Assembly (NCBI GenBank): GCA_006538405.1
Contig: BJKQ01000007.1
Location: 1,922,001-1,986,000 of the forward strand
Direction: 5' to 3'
DNA: 64,000 nt
Origin: Hansfordia pulvinata
Lineage: Eukaryota; Ascomycota; Sordariomycetes; Xylariales
Shown: piece by piece, positions 11,341-22,569 of the stretch
How the letters are laid out: each line of letters starts with the position of its first letter
Numbering within the stretch: the stretch's first letter is position 1
The notes under the pieces: generated by a model
Told to the model about the DNA's origin: nothing
Seen by the model: only the letters and a program-made list of their open reading frames with translations
Databases searched by the model: none
Translations under genes and position numbers: made by a program

Positions 11341-13312
11341 TCCTCCGCCCCAATACTCTGTAGCCACCCTCACCCCTGGCGGGGACACACGCCTGATGAG
11401 CCGATTTCCGTTCTCGCGCCCAAAGATGGAAAGACGTGGCGCGCGTGGCGTGCTGGCCGCGTGGGCGCCGGTGGGGAACGACGACGGTGGACGCCCCCAG
11501 AGCGGGCTAATTTGACATTTCCCTGGCGTCTCCATCCACAGCAACCCCGACCTGGCTTCCTGCCAATCGCCGCTCGCTCTCGTTCCCGCGCACCCTCTTT
11601 TATTTTATTTTTTTCCTGCTTTCCTTATTATTACTCTTGCGCTCTCTGCACCTCTCTCGCTCCCAGTCCCTGTTCCTGGGGCACGGGGCCAGGACGCAAG
11701 CAGCACGCGCCGTTGGTGTCTTGTCCCGCGCGGGGTGTAAACCAAGCTTGGCAGCAACTGTAGACGGCAGCAGTGGGCAGGCATTGCTTGTCGTTTCTCG
11801 ACCGAGACAGATGGGCTGCGAACCCCCTCAAAAGCGAGGATGCATGTGGCCGCCGCGTTGGTGCAGTAATCGACCAGCGCTGGTGTCCCTTGGCGAGACA
11901 GGCGTGCAGAGGTATATCCGGTGGCTCTCATCAACGTCCTCGGGCCTCGAACAAGTGATGAATCTGAATCCGGGGCTGGCAGCACCGTGTACGAGTACGT
12001 GTGTTTGCGGGTGTGTGCCCGCAGGATGGCCCGCGCCGGTCGCACGCGCGTACTCGTAGGTGCGTAAAGGGCCATTGTCCGTACGTCGGCGATTTGCTGC
12101 CACTGCCACTGCCACTACCACTGCCGCAGTGGGACGTGCTTGTCCGAGTCGTGTCCGCACCGAGCCTTGCTTGACCTGTGCTTGCGCGTTGTGAGCATGG
12201 ACCTATTGCAGAAGTATTTGGCTCGAGCCTTTCCGTCTGCACGTGTGGTGAGGCTCTCGGAGGACGTGGGATGAGGCCCGATAGCCGTTCGACGCTTAGG
12301 TAGGTACGTAGTGTGTAGGCAAGGTACGAGTAGGTAGATACGAGTAAGGTGGGCACTCGTGGTCGAGTCTTAGCCTGTATGTCTTTCCATTCGGATGTTG
12401 CCATGTCTGTGTTCCGGCCAGAGAGTGTCGTGCCTCGTGCGATGCCAATGTCGATGGGCCAAACGATGCTGAAATCCGTTCAGGGTTCATCAGAGGTTGT
12501 TGAGAAGCCGGACTGGAAACTGGTCAACTACCAGAGAACGTCCTAGGCTCGTGGGCTGCCTGCCCCTGGTGACATGTACGAGTACCTCTCACACGGAGGA
12601 CGCGTACGGTGGATAGTTCCTTCTAACTTCCAGGTTGAAGGTGGTCCACAGCCTGCGGCGCCTAGGTACGAGAGGTATTCGGCAGCCTGTCACATCCGTT
12701 ACCTCCAAATGTACTCATCCTGGTTGAATTGATGGTGGTAATGGATGTATATGAGGTACATGCCCGGGCCCTGCAGCACGGTTTCCGCTCATGGGTACGG
12801 AGTACCTCAGGTATTCGTCGGACGATCCATGGATCGGATGGGCGCAATGGGGCCGGCCCGCCAGCGCTCACAGACTCTGCCAGCACAGCCAGCTGGAGGT
12901 ACGAGTATTGGATTCTACCGCCTCCACTGCGGCAAGTGCCCGGACAAGTACCTCCAATGCGCACGGCAGCATCCCAGTGCCACAGTGACCGACCTGGAGC
13001 CGGTACTCGTACATGGCCCAAGTCCAGCACGATTGTATTGGATCACGCTGTCCCCATCCAATTCTGGTCGATCTGCCCCACGGACTGGTCTGCCCGCACC
13101 CACCAAGACCTGCATGTATCCTTACGGGCTAGACATGTACTCTCCAGCGACCTTTCAGGTTGTGGCAGTCCTTTTGGACCCGCGTGCGGGGCAGAGACCT
13201 CGAGCATCGGGTACTTGCACTGGCTGAGAGGGTACGAATGCGCTACTTGCGCGGCGGACAGCAATCTCCAGTCGCAGCCTGCTGCTGGGAAGCTTCACTA
13301 ACTCCTTTCCAC

Positions 13313-13380
13313 GCTCTCTCTCGCTCTCTCTCTCTCTCCCTCTCCTGGCTCTATGCCTGCTTGCCTGCCTGCCTGCCTGT
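13313..13380. repeat. CT and TGCC microsatellites
   Basis: A CT-dinucleotide run (13313-13343) is followed by TGCC/TGCT tetranucleotides (13354-13380). It lies in pyrimidine-rich sequence about 0.8 kb upstream of the transporter. Confidence 0.85.
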
Positions 13381-14194
13381 CTTTCCCTCTCTGTGCATGT
13401 GCCCTCGCACACCTCATCACAGCGGCCCTGCAACTTGGTCTCCCTCTCTTCTCCCTGCACGTTCCTTACGCACTGCTCTTGTTGGTTTTCTGGAGCTTCA
13501 CACAGCCTCCGTCTCGGGCTCCGCCGCCTCGTCCCATCCACACGACAGCCCCAGTCGCATCCTCCTCTCTGCCTGTCTTGTGCCTGCAGCCCGGACCGCC
13601 ATGCTGCCATAAGGTCGTCGACTCGAACCTCCAAAACCCCGACTGCCAACTCTCCGCTCCTTACATCCCCAGCATACCCAGCCTTACCGCGCGCGCATTC
13701 GACCCCATACCGATATACTTAATACGCTTTTCCTCCCAGCCCGCCCCAGCCAATTCCAGCACACCACCACCGACCACCACACACACCACCGCTACCGCCA
13801 GCCGACAACCCCCAACCGCACACTCGACCTCTGCGCTGCGGTGACCACTTCTGGCATTGCCCAGTGTTGTTGTTGCTGCTGCTGCTACTGCTGCTGCGTG
13901 TGCTCATAAGTGTGCGCATGCGTGTCCGAGTGCGTCTCCGTGTACGCCAGCATCCACCACAGTCTGCCGCTGCGCTACCGATTTGCCCAGCCTGCCACGG
14001 GGCCAGAGGCAATTGATTTCGCGCCCCTCCTTGGTTTTCGCTTGAGACGTCCCCAGAATCTTGCCTCCATGTCGCCACGCCAACTCTGTTGCGCCCTCAT
14101 ATAACCCCCACCGACCTCCTCGTTCGGCCTCCATCCCACTCCCCTCCGACTTCGACTTCGATTTCGAACACCCCCCATCACACTCCTCGGCAGG

Positions 14195-15680
14195 ATGCCG
14201 TCATCCACAGATGTCAGAGCCGGTCTCTGGCTGCATCCCGCCTTTTACGTCGCGTAAGATGCTCGCCCCCTCTACGAATGCTTACTTGAAAGCCCATACT
14301 GACGACAACTTCCACTTCTCCAGTACCTGGATCCTGCTCTCCAATGTCACCATACTTCTCAACCGATGGATCATCGATTCGGCTGGTTTCCGTAAGTCTC
14401 CAAACCACATCTTGTCTGCTTTGATTGCGCACCGCCTGCTAACACGCCCTGCGACAGGTTATCGTAAGTTCACGCTCGACCTGACCCCGCGACTCGAATG
14501 CGTTCCAGCATACTAACTTGTCCCTCAGCCACGGTCTTGACGTGGTGGCACATGGCTTTCGCCACCTTTGTGACGCAAGTCCTTGCGCGGACCACTAGCC
14601 TCTTCGACGGCCGCCATCAGGTCAAGATGACGCCTCTGGCCTTTGTCACGCGAGTCATGCCCATCGGCGTCATGCATTGTGGCAGTATGGTTGCCCACAA
14701 CCTCATCTATCTCTACTTGAGTGTTCCCCTCATCCAGATGCTCAAGGTACGTCGCGCCAACCGATGCCGGCCGCCAGTGCCCCACGCCTAACATAGCATG
14801 TGCTGACTCGTTCTTCCTGTAGGGCCTTGCCCCTCTGACGGTCCTCTTCATCGGCTGGATCTGGGGTGTTGAGAAGTTTGCCGTGTCAAAGCTCTTGAAG
14901 CTTCTGATCGTGGTGGTGGGTGTTGCCATGTCGAGCTTTGGCGAGCTGCGGTTCTCGTGGCAAGGAGCGGTTTACGAATTCGCCTACCTCGGGTTCGAAT
15001 CCGGCTACATCATCATGATCCAGTATCTCATCTCGCCTGCCGGGCTCAACATGGACCCGCTGGTCAGCCTGTACTACTTCGCGCCCGTATGCGCTGTCAC
15101 CAACTTCGGTACGTCTTACGTGGTGGGGTGGAGTCGCTACGAGTGGACGCATGCTGCGGAAGTCGGGCCTCTGATGCTGCTGCTCAACGCCGTTGTTGCG
15201 CTGGGCCTGATCGTTTCCACTCTGCTGCTCATGGGCAAGACCTCCGGTGTTGCCATGCCCCTGGCCGACACGTATAAGAACATGCTCCTGGTTTTGGCTG
15301 CGGTCTGCATTCTCGGAACGCCCGTCACGCCGGTTCAGCTCGTCGGTTATTCGATCGCCTTCTTGGGCTTCTTTCTCTACCTGTCAGACTACCAGGAAAT
15401 CAAGACGACGATCGTGAACCTGGTGGAAAAGACGCCGGCCAACGAAGAGCCGCCATCGGAAAAACCGCAGTCGACGCGCAACGAGAAGCGACTAACGACA
15501 TTGGTCATTGTTCTAATGGCCATCACGACGGTGCTGGTGGTGCTGTTCACGAGGACGAAGCGCATGTACGACCTGGTGCCGTCGACGACGACGACAATTT
15601 ACGAGGCGGAGCGGCTGTCCCGCGGCTGGCTGACGTGGGTGCATCTGATCGATGCTAAGTGGTGGATCGCCAACGGCTGA
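14195..15680 (+). CDS. TPT/nucleotide-sugar-type membrane transporter (DMT superfamily)
   Basis: This is a triose-phosphate-translocator-domain transporter, probably a Golgi or ER nucleotide-sugar or organic-anion exchanger; the substrate cannot be assigned. Exons are 14195-14253, 14324-14391, 14458-14463 (6 nt), 14529-14746 and 14823-15680, giving 402 residues. The first start, MPSSTDVRAGLWLHPAFYVA, leads into transmembrane segment 1 (TWILLSNVTILLNRW). The conserved F-YP-hLT-WH block is completed by the microexon (FRYPTVLTWWHM). LYLSVPLIQMLK then joins GLAPLTVLF across intron 4. About ten hydrophobic helices follow, including the late TPVQLVGYSIAFLGFFLY segment. The C-terminal tail beyond about residue 310 is hydrophilic, then has one more hydrophobic stretch (LVIVLMAITTVLVVLF) and a lumenal or cytosolic end. 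Confidence 0.88.
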
Positions 15681-18240
15681 GTAAAGGGGCGCCCGAGCGC
15701 GTGCACTTGAGTGATATTAGCGAAAAAATTGCATTTTGATGCTTGTTTTGAAGGCGGCACGAGAAGAAAGCGACGCCCCTCAAGGAAAGAAGAAATACCG
15801 AGGACCTTTTTTTCTCTTCTTCAGGGTGTGGAAACCGGCGATAATGACACAGCCGGCATGATGAACATTGGCCTAGGTTGACGGCGAAGTGCCGTAGAGG
15901 GGCTAGAGAAGGACACGACGGCATTACAGGCAGGCGTTGGGACATTCGCTTGGTACCTACTATACCCCCTCCAGACAGGATCTCGTCGAAGTTTTTTGTT
16001 TCCCCCGGCTGCGAAACATGTTTGCCCATGAGCGAGGGCCTGTACGAAGCCATCAGATTATTAGATAATGTCAAATGCATACCACCATGGAGTTTACCAC
16101 CTACGCGGCACGGATCTCTTGGTCACGCTGATGACGGTTCTGACTCGTCCGGCCGACCCATGAGACCAAAAGTTGGGAGACGCCGAGCAGACCACGTACT
16201 CGCAGGCCAGGCAGAGCAGGGGTGCCCGACATGGTTGCTCAGGTATTCGATGAGTTGGTGAGGCTGGGCAGGTCCTGCTGGGGAGGGATGCCTTTTCACT
16301 TTTAGTACGACTATCCAAAGCTGCAGCTGGGCGAAGACTGGAAGAGTGACGATTGGGCTGCCCAGGTGGCCCGCTTGTGTGTCGTGGCTGAGCAAGCGAA
16401 CGGGAGAAAACCTTAGGAACCTTACCTTAAGCTGATGCCTGTTGGAGATCAGCGTGCCTTGGGGAGCTAGTTAAGGCGGCGCGCGCGCATTGGCTGCCCG
16501 GCTCCGAATTGCCGACTTGTTGCACACATGACCTGCATGGATGGCTCTTGTGTGGTCTGGTGGCTCCGCATCGCGTACATGCGGGTACCGTCGACGTGAT
16601 GATTGCAGGTGCAGGCACAACGGTCTGCCTTGAGAGGGAGGGGGGGGGGGCAGAGAAATAAACCCCAAGGTAGGTAGATAGATAGATACCTACCACCTTA
16701 TATGGAGTACGAGTAAGTGTACACCAATGAAGGGACAGGGCGCTGGGATCAAAGCTGTGCGTTTCTCTTTTGCTTTCATCTTCCTCGAGGTTTCTTCTTG
16801 CTGTTCGTTCCGCGCCTTCGACTTTTCGATTTTCGGTGAGATCCATGGCCAGGCTGGTTCATGCTACCCCATCCCTCTTCCCCGCCTCGCCATCGGGCGA
16901 TGGGCGTGGGTGCTGAGCGGCGCGGGGCGCAAAGCAACCAGAAGAAAAAAGCCGGTTTTCACCAACGAGACCTACATATGGGGCGGGATGCGGACAGAGA
17001 CCGAGGATATCTAGATACCCAGGTACCTACCGAGCAAGTTTAGATACCTTTAAAAGGCTACTATAAGAGGTTAGGGAGGTATGTACGAGTACCTAGCAAC
17101 ATGAGCAGCTGCCATACATGTAGGTGTCAGTAGGTATCCATGGAGTTACCCAGCCGGCTCGATACCCAAGGTGTGACATGATCAGAATGGATGTGCATGC
17201 TGAGGTACCTGTAACGATATCAGGTACTTGTATGGCTCGCCCCATTCCATCGTCAGCTGGGTGATCGGGGGCCGCTCGACGGCGATGCAACAGTAATCCG
17301 TCGATGAATGGGACTCGGGGGTGAGTAAGGCGGTATGTATGTCGGCAAGTTACCACGTTTCTGGGTGGCTGTGGTAGTGGCAGTGGCTGTGGTGGCACAC
17401 CGCCTGACGAAGTACTGATGATGGTGTCGGACCTCTTCCACCATTCCCAGCTGGAGCTTCCACCAACGAACGGGTGGTGCATGTACATAGGTAGGTATTC
17501 TGTGCGTGGCGCCCGAGCAGACGGTGCTCACGCGACCGCCTCCGCCTGCCCGTCTTTCTTTCCCCCCCTCCTGGACAACCTCTAATGCAACGTCAGTGCG
17601 GAGGCCGATTGAGTGTGCGCGAGTACTGGTGATTAGGTACTTGTATGTGTGGGCAGGGGGGCATGGGGCTGTTGGCAGCGAATGATTCGTCTTGAACCCC
17701 CAGCCCCGGCCGGCCTCAACTGTAGCGCGGTGTGGCGTTGCGCGAATGCATGGTGATGTAGGTTAGGTACCCCGTGAGGCCTACGACTAGTAGGTAGCAA
17801 GGAGCCGTTAGATCCCTAAGGCACCTAAGGTATGAGTACCTAACTCGTAGATAGCCCGCCGCCGGGACATGGGAGAACCTACGAAAGGGCCTCAGGCGGG
17901 AGAAGACGGGAGTAGGGTAGGTACTTTGCCCTCTGATAAGAGATGCAGAGACCCCCTGCTCCGCGGAGGCGAGAGACGAATAAAAGTGCCGTTCACAATG
18001 ACGTCACCACGGCGGGAGGGCTCGAGGGATGGGCAGCCGCGCCAGAGAACCTCCCTCAGGTATCTTCGGGGCCATGGACTGTATCTTCGGGCCCTTCTCT
18101 CCATCACCCGCTCGGGTCCATGCCATGCCACGCCGCGCCACGCCCCTCTGCTGCCTACAGCCCGATGTCTCCTGTTCAAAGGCAGAGGCGCGGTGGGTAG
18201 GAAGAGAGGACTCAGGGGGTGTATTGTCTTTTGGGGTCTT
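15681..18240. other. Intergenic, no recognisable gene
   Basis: After the transporter's 3' region the sequence is rich in TACCTA/TAGGTA motifs (16668-16700, 17010-17050, 17750-17850) and carries GTACGAGTAC at 17083. There is a G11 run at 16640-16650. Open frames of 90-140 codons on both strands look random. Confidence 0.55.
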
Positions 18241-18246
18241 TAAATT

Positions 18247-18306
18247 ATCAGAAGCGAAGCTTCTGATGTGTGTAGCTGAGGCAAGCGCAGAAGAAGCTTC
18301 GCTTCT
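18247..18306. repeat. Hairpin element with inverted copy
   Basis: Bases 18247-18267 form a perfect 9-bp stem (ATCAGAAGC/GCTTCTGAT) with a GAA loop. Its 15-base core AGAAGCGAAGCTTCT reappears in reverse complement at 18292-18306 and directly at 18673-18687, where it forms an 8-bp stem. A partial copy lies near 18771-18783. The enclosed DNA is noticeably more AT-rich than its surroundings. Confidence 0.75.
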
Positions 18307-18480
18307 ACTTACTGGTGCGTACAGAACTCTGATCTCCACTTTTCTCGGCGCTCCAGCCAATCAGTCAATTTGCATTTTGAGTTCGACGTTTCAGAATTGC
18401 ATTAGCTCTAATTACATAAGGCAATCACGAGAATTCAATTAGAGAGGCATGGTGTATGCAATGGTGTTAAACATCATATA

Positions 18481-18690
18481 AAGGGCAGAAGCGCAGACCG
18501 GTAAAGGGCAGAGGCTCAGACTGGCAGAGGGCAGAGACGCAGACTGGCAGGCAAAGGGCAGAGGCGTAGACCGGCAAAGGGCAGAGGCTCAGACTGGCAG
18601 AGGGCAGAGACGCAGACTGGCAGGCAAAGGGCAGACGCGTAGACTGGCAGAGGCGCAGACTAACAGAGGGCAGAAGCGAAGCTTCTGCGC
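18481..18690. repeat. Minisatellite of 23-27-bp units, ending in a hairpin
   Basis: The core unit is AAAGGGCAGAGGCGCAGACT followed by GGC, repeated about eight times with small variations. Units of 23, 23 and 27 bp make a higher-order period of about 73 bp that is present about twice (near 18504-18577 and 18554-18627). The array stops in the GCAGAAGC-GAA-GCTTCTGC hairpin at 18671-18689. No coding frame is conserved across units. Confidence 0.85.
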
Positions 18691-19442
18691 CTATGGGACC
18701 CCCGACAGGCCGGGCACATCAGCGTATAGTAGCCTAAAAGCAGCATTTGCAGGAGTACAGCCCAGAAAAGGCTTCGCTTCGGAGATGGGGGTGTGCAGGG
18801 CACGCTGCAACCCATCTTCCCTAGTATAGAATACAAGAGTTGAAAGAGCTTTGTGAACTGGCAGTATATATACACGCGTGCATAGAGGCAGTCAGCCTCG
18901 CAAGAACACCAAGCGCTTCTTGGTACGGAAAAAGATAGAGAATGCCCACTTCTACCCTACCTCCCCCCCCCATACGTGGACTCGTACCTTGATGCTCGTT
19001 GGCTACACGGGCTGTCCTCAGGGGGTGGACCGGCATGCGGTTGTAAGCCAGAGCAGCATGTATCTGGGCGATGCTGGCAGACGTCTCCTCCCGGCACTAT
19101 CGACTTCCACTTCAACCCCAGCAGCAATGGCCGTGTTGTGTCCTCGGACTGTCACAAGTCGACACTCTGTAGCGACTGGCCCAGCCGCCCAATCGAAAGC
19201 CCCGTGAAACTAAAGGGGCCTCCTACCCCAGAGGTGGTGAACCTCTTGCTTCCTCAGATAACTGTCGATTGAGGACAGTCAATCGGATAGCTCGTTAGAT
19301 GCCTAAGTAGATACTAATCGTTGAGTTTTAAGCTACATACCTAAAGTGTCCTTGAATTGGTTCAGCGCCCATCACCTCTGCCTGCTCGCCTCACCCAGCA
19401 CTGCTCCAGCACAGTCGTTCACGCTCTACTAAACCCCACGAG
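18691..19442. other. Intergenic, no clear gene
   Basis: The sequence is mixed in composition. A frame at about 18976-19272 (98 codons, with several Cys) cannot be assigned and lacks convincing context. CT-rich sequence at 19375-19440 precedes the ATG at 19443. Confidence 0.45.
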
Positions 19443-20003
19443 ATGACCAGCCCTCCCATGGATTTCGAGGTCCTCAACTCGCAACTTCGCCCGCCCTACT
19501 TCTCAGAATTAGGTACCCAGAGGGCTTTCGAAAGTCGAAACCGCTTCCTGGAGCCGGCCATCTCCGTCGGTGCTCAAGTATCCCGCCCTGCGGAAGTAGA
19601 CCGGCGAAGAGCCACAAGCCTGGGCTTCCACCCCCCAGAGTCACCTTATGCGCGTCGCGACACCAGCTCGAGCGCCCGAAAACTCACCTGCTATTGTTGC
19701 TACCAGCAAGGGATGGCGCTTCGGGATCAATCGTTTCACGACAGGCAATTGACATGTCAATCAGGCTTCACCCCCGGCATGCAAGATCGCCCTGCGGAGC
19801 ACCACGAACAGAGACCCAAACGCTCTGTCTTCTTTACCTCCCCCCCCCCCCCCCCCCCCCCCCCCCCGCGGCCCGGACGCCCCTTGATAGCAGCCGAACT
19901 GTACGCCGGAAAACCAGCCTCACATGCGCGCAGGATGACATCGCAGGACCACTGTCAATCACGAGCGGCCGGACGACGTTATTTTGTTAAAAGAGGCCCG
20001 TAG
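19443..20003 (+). CDS. Possible hypothetical protein, low confidence
   Basis: This is an open frame of 186 codons starting MTSPPMDFEVLNSQLRPPYF behind a pyrimidine-rich, UTR-like leader. It has no signal peptide, membrane segment or motif I recognise. A proline run in the middle is simply the translation of the C28 homopolymer at 19840-19867, so the frame on its two sides cannot be trusted. The first 120 codons may be a real short gene or exon; the rest may be read-through. Confidence 0.22.
   Translation: MTSPPMDFEVLNSQLRPPYFSELGTQRAFESRNRFLEPAISVGAQVSRPAEVDRRRATSLGFHPPESPYARRDTSSSARKLTCYCCYQQGMALRDQSFHDRQLTCQSGFTPGMQDRPAEHHEQRPKRSVFFTSPPPPPPPPPRPGRPLIAAELYAGKPASHARRMTSQDHCQSRAAGRRYFVKRGP
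19840..19867. repeat. C28 homopolymer
   Basis: This is the longest C tract in the window, a pure run of 28. It lies inside the doubtful open frame at 19443-20003. Confidence 0.9.
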
Positions 20004-20892
20004 TGTGTCCCCAGGCGGTGAAATGCTTACTGCCGGGGGTAAATAGGCTAGGTGGGTGCCAGGTTGATTCTCGTTGATTATTCAAAGCGGGTGCGAGCGC
20101 ACGAAGCAAAGAGGGAAAGAATTATTGGCTCCCAGGTACACGTACGAGAGAAGGATTCGGGTATTTTCAACAAATTAAATGAACACTTCCCAACGACCAG
20201 ATATATCCCCTCACCAAGACTTGCTGTATCAGTTCCAACGCTCTCGTCCCGACAGAGTCTTAGGATAGGGAATGGACGAGAAAGTTTCGCTGCGTGATTC
20301 CAGTTGCATGGAAAAGCCCCAATTGCCATCCCTTCACCTTGGGTCGCCAGGGCAATGCACTCATCCCGCATCAGTATTTCCAGGTTGAGCATATGATATA
20401 TTTTGCCGTTCGTTAACGTATACGATGATAAGCAGACTGGGTTGGTGTCGTGATTTCGACCTCATCTAGGCCACGTAATTAGAGACGAGGAGGTCCGAAG
20501 CCCGCGCGCCAGGAAATCCTCAATCTCACCTCCCTCACAGGCTTCTCGACCCAATGATAGGGGAAGCCCTGCTTCGCCCATGGACCTACCCCTCCGCAAC
20601 GAGTAGAACTGTGGTGTTCCGTAATAAATCAGTTGGTCGCTGGCCAGAGGTATCGTGTTAAATTCCAATACCCAGGAAAGCAAGGCTGCCCATTCAATGC
20701 CCGTATTCTATCCCAAAGCACCCAATTCAAAGCCCTTAACTCCACTGCATGTTGTCGCTCCTGTAAGCAGCCGCGCCTAGCCAATGCGTGCGCAGTTATT
20801 GGTGTCGCTAAAAAGAGAAAAAATGTGAGACCCATCGAACCGGCATCGGCATGAGTCGGTTTGGCTCGATGTGGTGTATCGTCGTGGGCCGA
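20004..20892. other. Intergenic, relatively AT-rich
   Basis: This holds the 3' flank of the Ear1 gene (minus strand) and otherwise nothing I recognise. Base composition is closer to balanced than in neighbouring DNA, and no long frame is convincing. Confidence 0.5.
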
Positions 20893-22569
20893 TTAACGGT
20901 CATTCCGTCGCAGCATAGCACTTTCACTCTGGCTTCTGTCCCTACCAGCGCCTTGTCGCAGTGCATCGGTGTAGCTGGGGATGGGAGGATTTGGTGCGCG
21001 GATGGTGGCCACGGACACGCCGCGGCTTCTGCCACTCCTAATCAGGGGAACTTGGTCGCCTTCCGAATCACTCCCCGAGTCATCATCAGACTGGACAGGG
21101 CTCGAGTATTCCGGAGGGGGGTTTGCTGCGTCGCGCATGCCCAGACCAATCACATCCACGACATGCTCGCCGGACGGGCCCGCAACGTCACGTGAAGCAT
21201 GACTGGATTCCCCTGGCTCATCCGTTGGTACAAGCTGCGCCAGAGAGATGTCGGTAGGGCTCCTCTGAGGTCCGGGGCTGGTTGGAGGAAGAACTCTGTA
21301 GTTTCCACTCCTAGTTCGCGAATGTGTCGGGTCGAGGATCGGGCCCTGGCCGGTGTAGGTCTGAACAGAATGAGAGAAGTGAGATCGGGAGGGCGATCCT
21401 GGTTGTTCATCCTTTCTGCGACCTGTCTCGAGCAAAATACTGCCCTGCTCACTGCCATAGGGAGGAGGGGGGGCAAGGCTGCCGGTAGACGGGGCCAATC
21501 CCCATTTCTTGACGTTGGCTTCAATGAAGACAAAGCCGGCCTGCCCAAAGTTGACATGTACAATGCAGGGACCGTTGGCGCCGATGGATGGGAAGAAGTT
21601 GGGGGCCTTAAGACCGTGAACCACGTCCTCCATCCGCTTTCCGTTCCGAGTAAAAAAGATGGCTCCAGTCCTGGGTCGGTATCCGACACCCACAACATCG
21701 CCCTGGACGAGCGGGGGACCGTACGGGGTGCCGTTGAATGGCTGATTGAAACGGCGGGCTCCGGTCGACGTGTAAGCGGCAGAGTATCGGTGGTAGCCTA
21801 GGGGATACGTCAGCGAGGGAATGCAGGAGACACGGGAGCGGTGTACACGAACCGGGCAACCGGAAGAGAGGATAAGGCTTCGTGCTCATGCCGATACTCA
21901 GGAGGGTATTCTCGGGCTTCTCGTATATCTTGGCCTCCCAATAGTAGACCTCGTTCTGTTTAGGGACAGGCAGGTTGCTCATGACGGTGCACTCGGAATC
22001 GAAAAATTCAATCTCAGTGCGGGCCTCGACGAAGCAGTTTGCGATCTCGAGCTCAGGCTCAAATTCCCACGCGGCAACGCCTTTCTCCTGGATGGCGAGA
22101 TATTGAGAGAGGGAAATATCGGTCTGGACGGATTCGGGAGGGTTTCCCTGAACGAAAGCTGTGGCTGCGTTAACGGGTCACTCGGTCCAAACTCGAGCGA
22201 GGAAAACGAACCTTTTGCCCTTAGATACTCGGTCCGTTGCATGTCGTCCATCGAATCCAGGGCATCTGCCTCCTCGCGGGCGAAAGCTTGTTCATCATCA
22301 TACTCGCCGGGACGCCCAATGCGATCGAGAAAGATGCGACCAGAGGTGGTGTGGCGAAAGAAATAGACGATAAAGAAGATGAGAGCGATGAGAAGGGCAG
22401 AGCCGAAACTGGAGAGGAGGCCGATGATGACGCCGTTCATGGTGGGACTGGGAGTCATGTTGACGGGCGTGGCCAGGCCAAGGCGGGGCGTAGAGGGCAG
22501 AGACAGCGGGGGAGGGCGGGCGTAGTAGTAGGATTGCTGCGCGACGCTGCCGTCACTGATAGGCCTCAT
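20893..22569 (-). CDS. EAR1: SPRY-domain Rsp5 adaptor, Ear1/Ssh4 family
   Basis: Ear1/Ssh4 proteins recruit the ubiquitin ligase Rsp5 to membrane cargo in the endosome/vacuole pathway. Exon 1 is 22569-21853, the intron 21852-21798 (GTTCGT...CCCTAG, phase 1) and exon 2 21797-20893, for about 540 residues. A single membrane span (MNGVIIGLLSSFGSALLIAL, continuing FFIVYFF) precedes the SPRY domain, which includes VQTDISLSQYLAIQEKG, VYYWEAKIYEKPENTLLSIG, TKPYPLFRLPGYHRYSAAY and FNQPFNGTPYGPPLVQGDVV. The tail carries PPxY-type WW ligands (PPPPYGS, NPPPEYSS), as expected for an Rsp5 partner. The frame slips at 22176-22178: one extra C in the CCC run on the coding strand joins SDP to VNAATAFVQGNPPESVQTD. 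The start is uncertain; ATGs at 22569, 22458 and 22440 precede the membrane span, and the frame stays open upstream. Confidence 0.88.

Larger units (their letters stand above)
7846..14194. other. Gene-poor region, about 6.3 kb
   Basis: I recognise no gene here on either strand. The many open frames overlap each other, are low-complexity and match no family I know. The stretch is dense in the GTACGAGTAC/GTACTCGTAC motif (10014, 11989, 12576, 13003 and many 8-9-mers between 8900 and 10050). It also has three long C tracts, a TGCCAC tandem (12098-12127) and a CT/TGCC microsatellite (13313-13380). The last 300 bases are pyrimidine-rich and form the promoter and 5' UTR of the transporter. Confidence 0.6.

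Noticed and set aside
18481..18690. CRISPR-like array
   Set aside because: The units are contiguous and degenerate with no unique spacers, and the genome is eukaryotic; it is a minisatellite.
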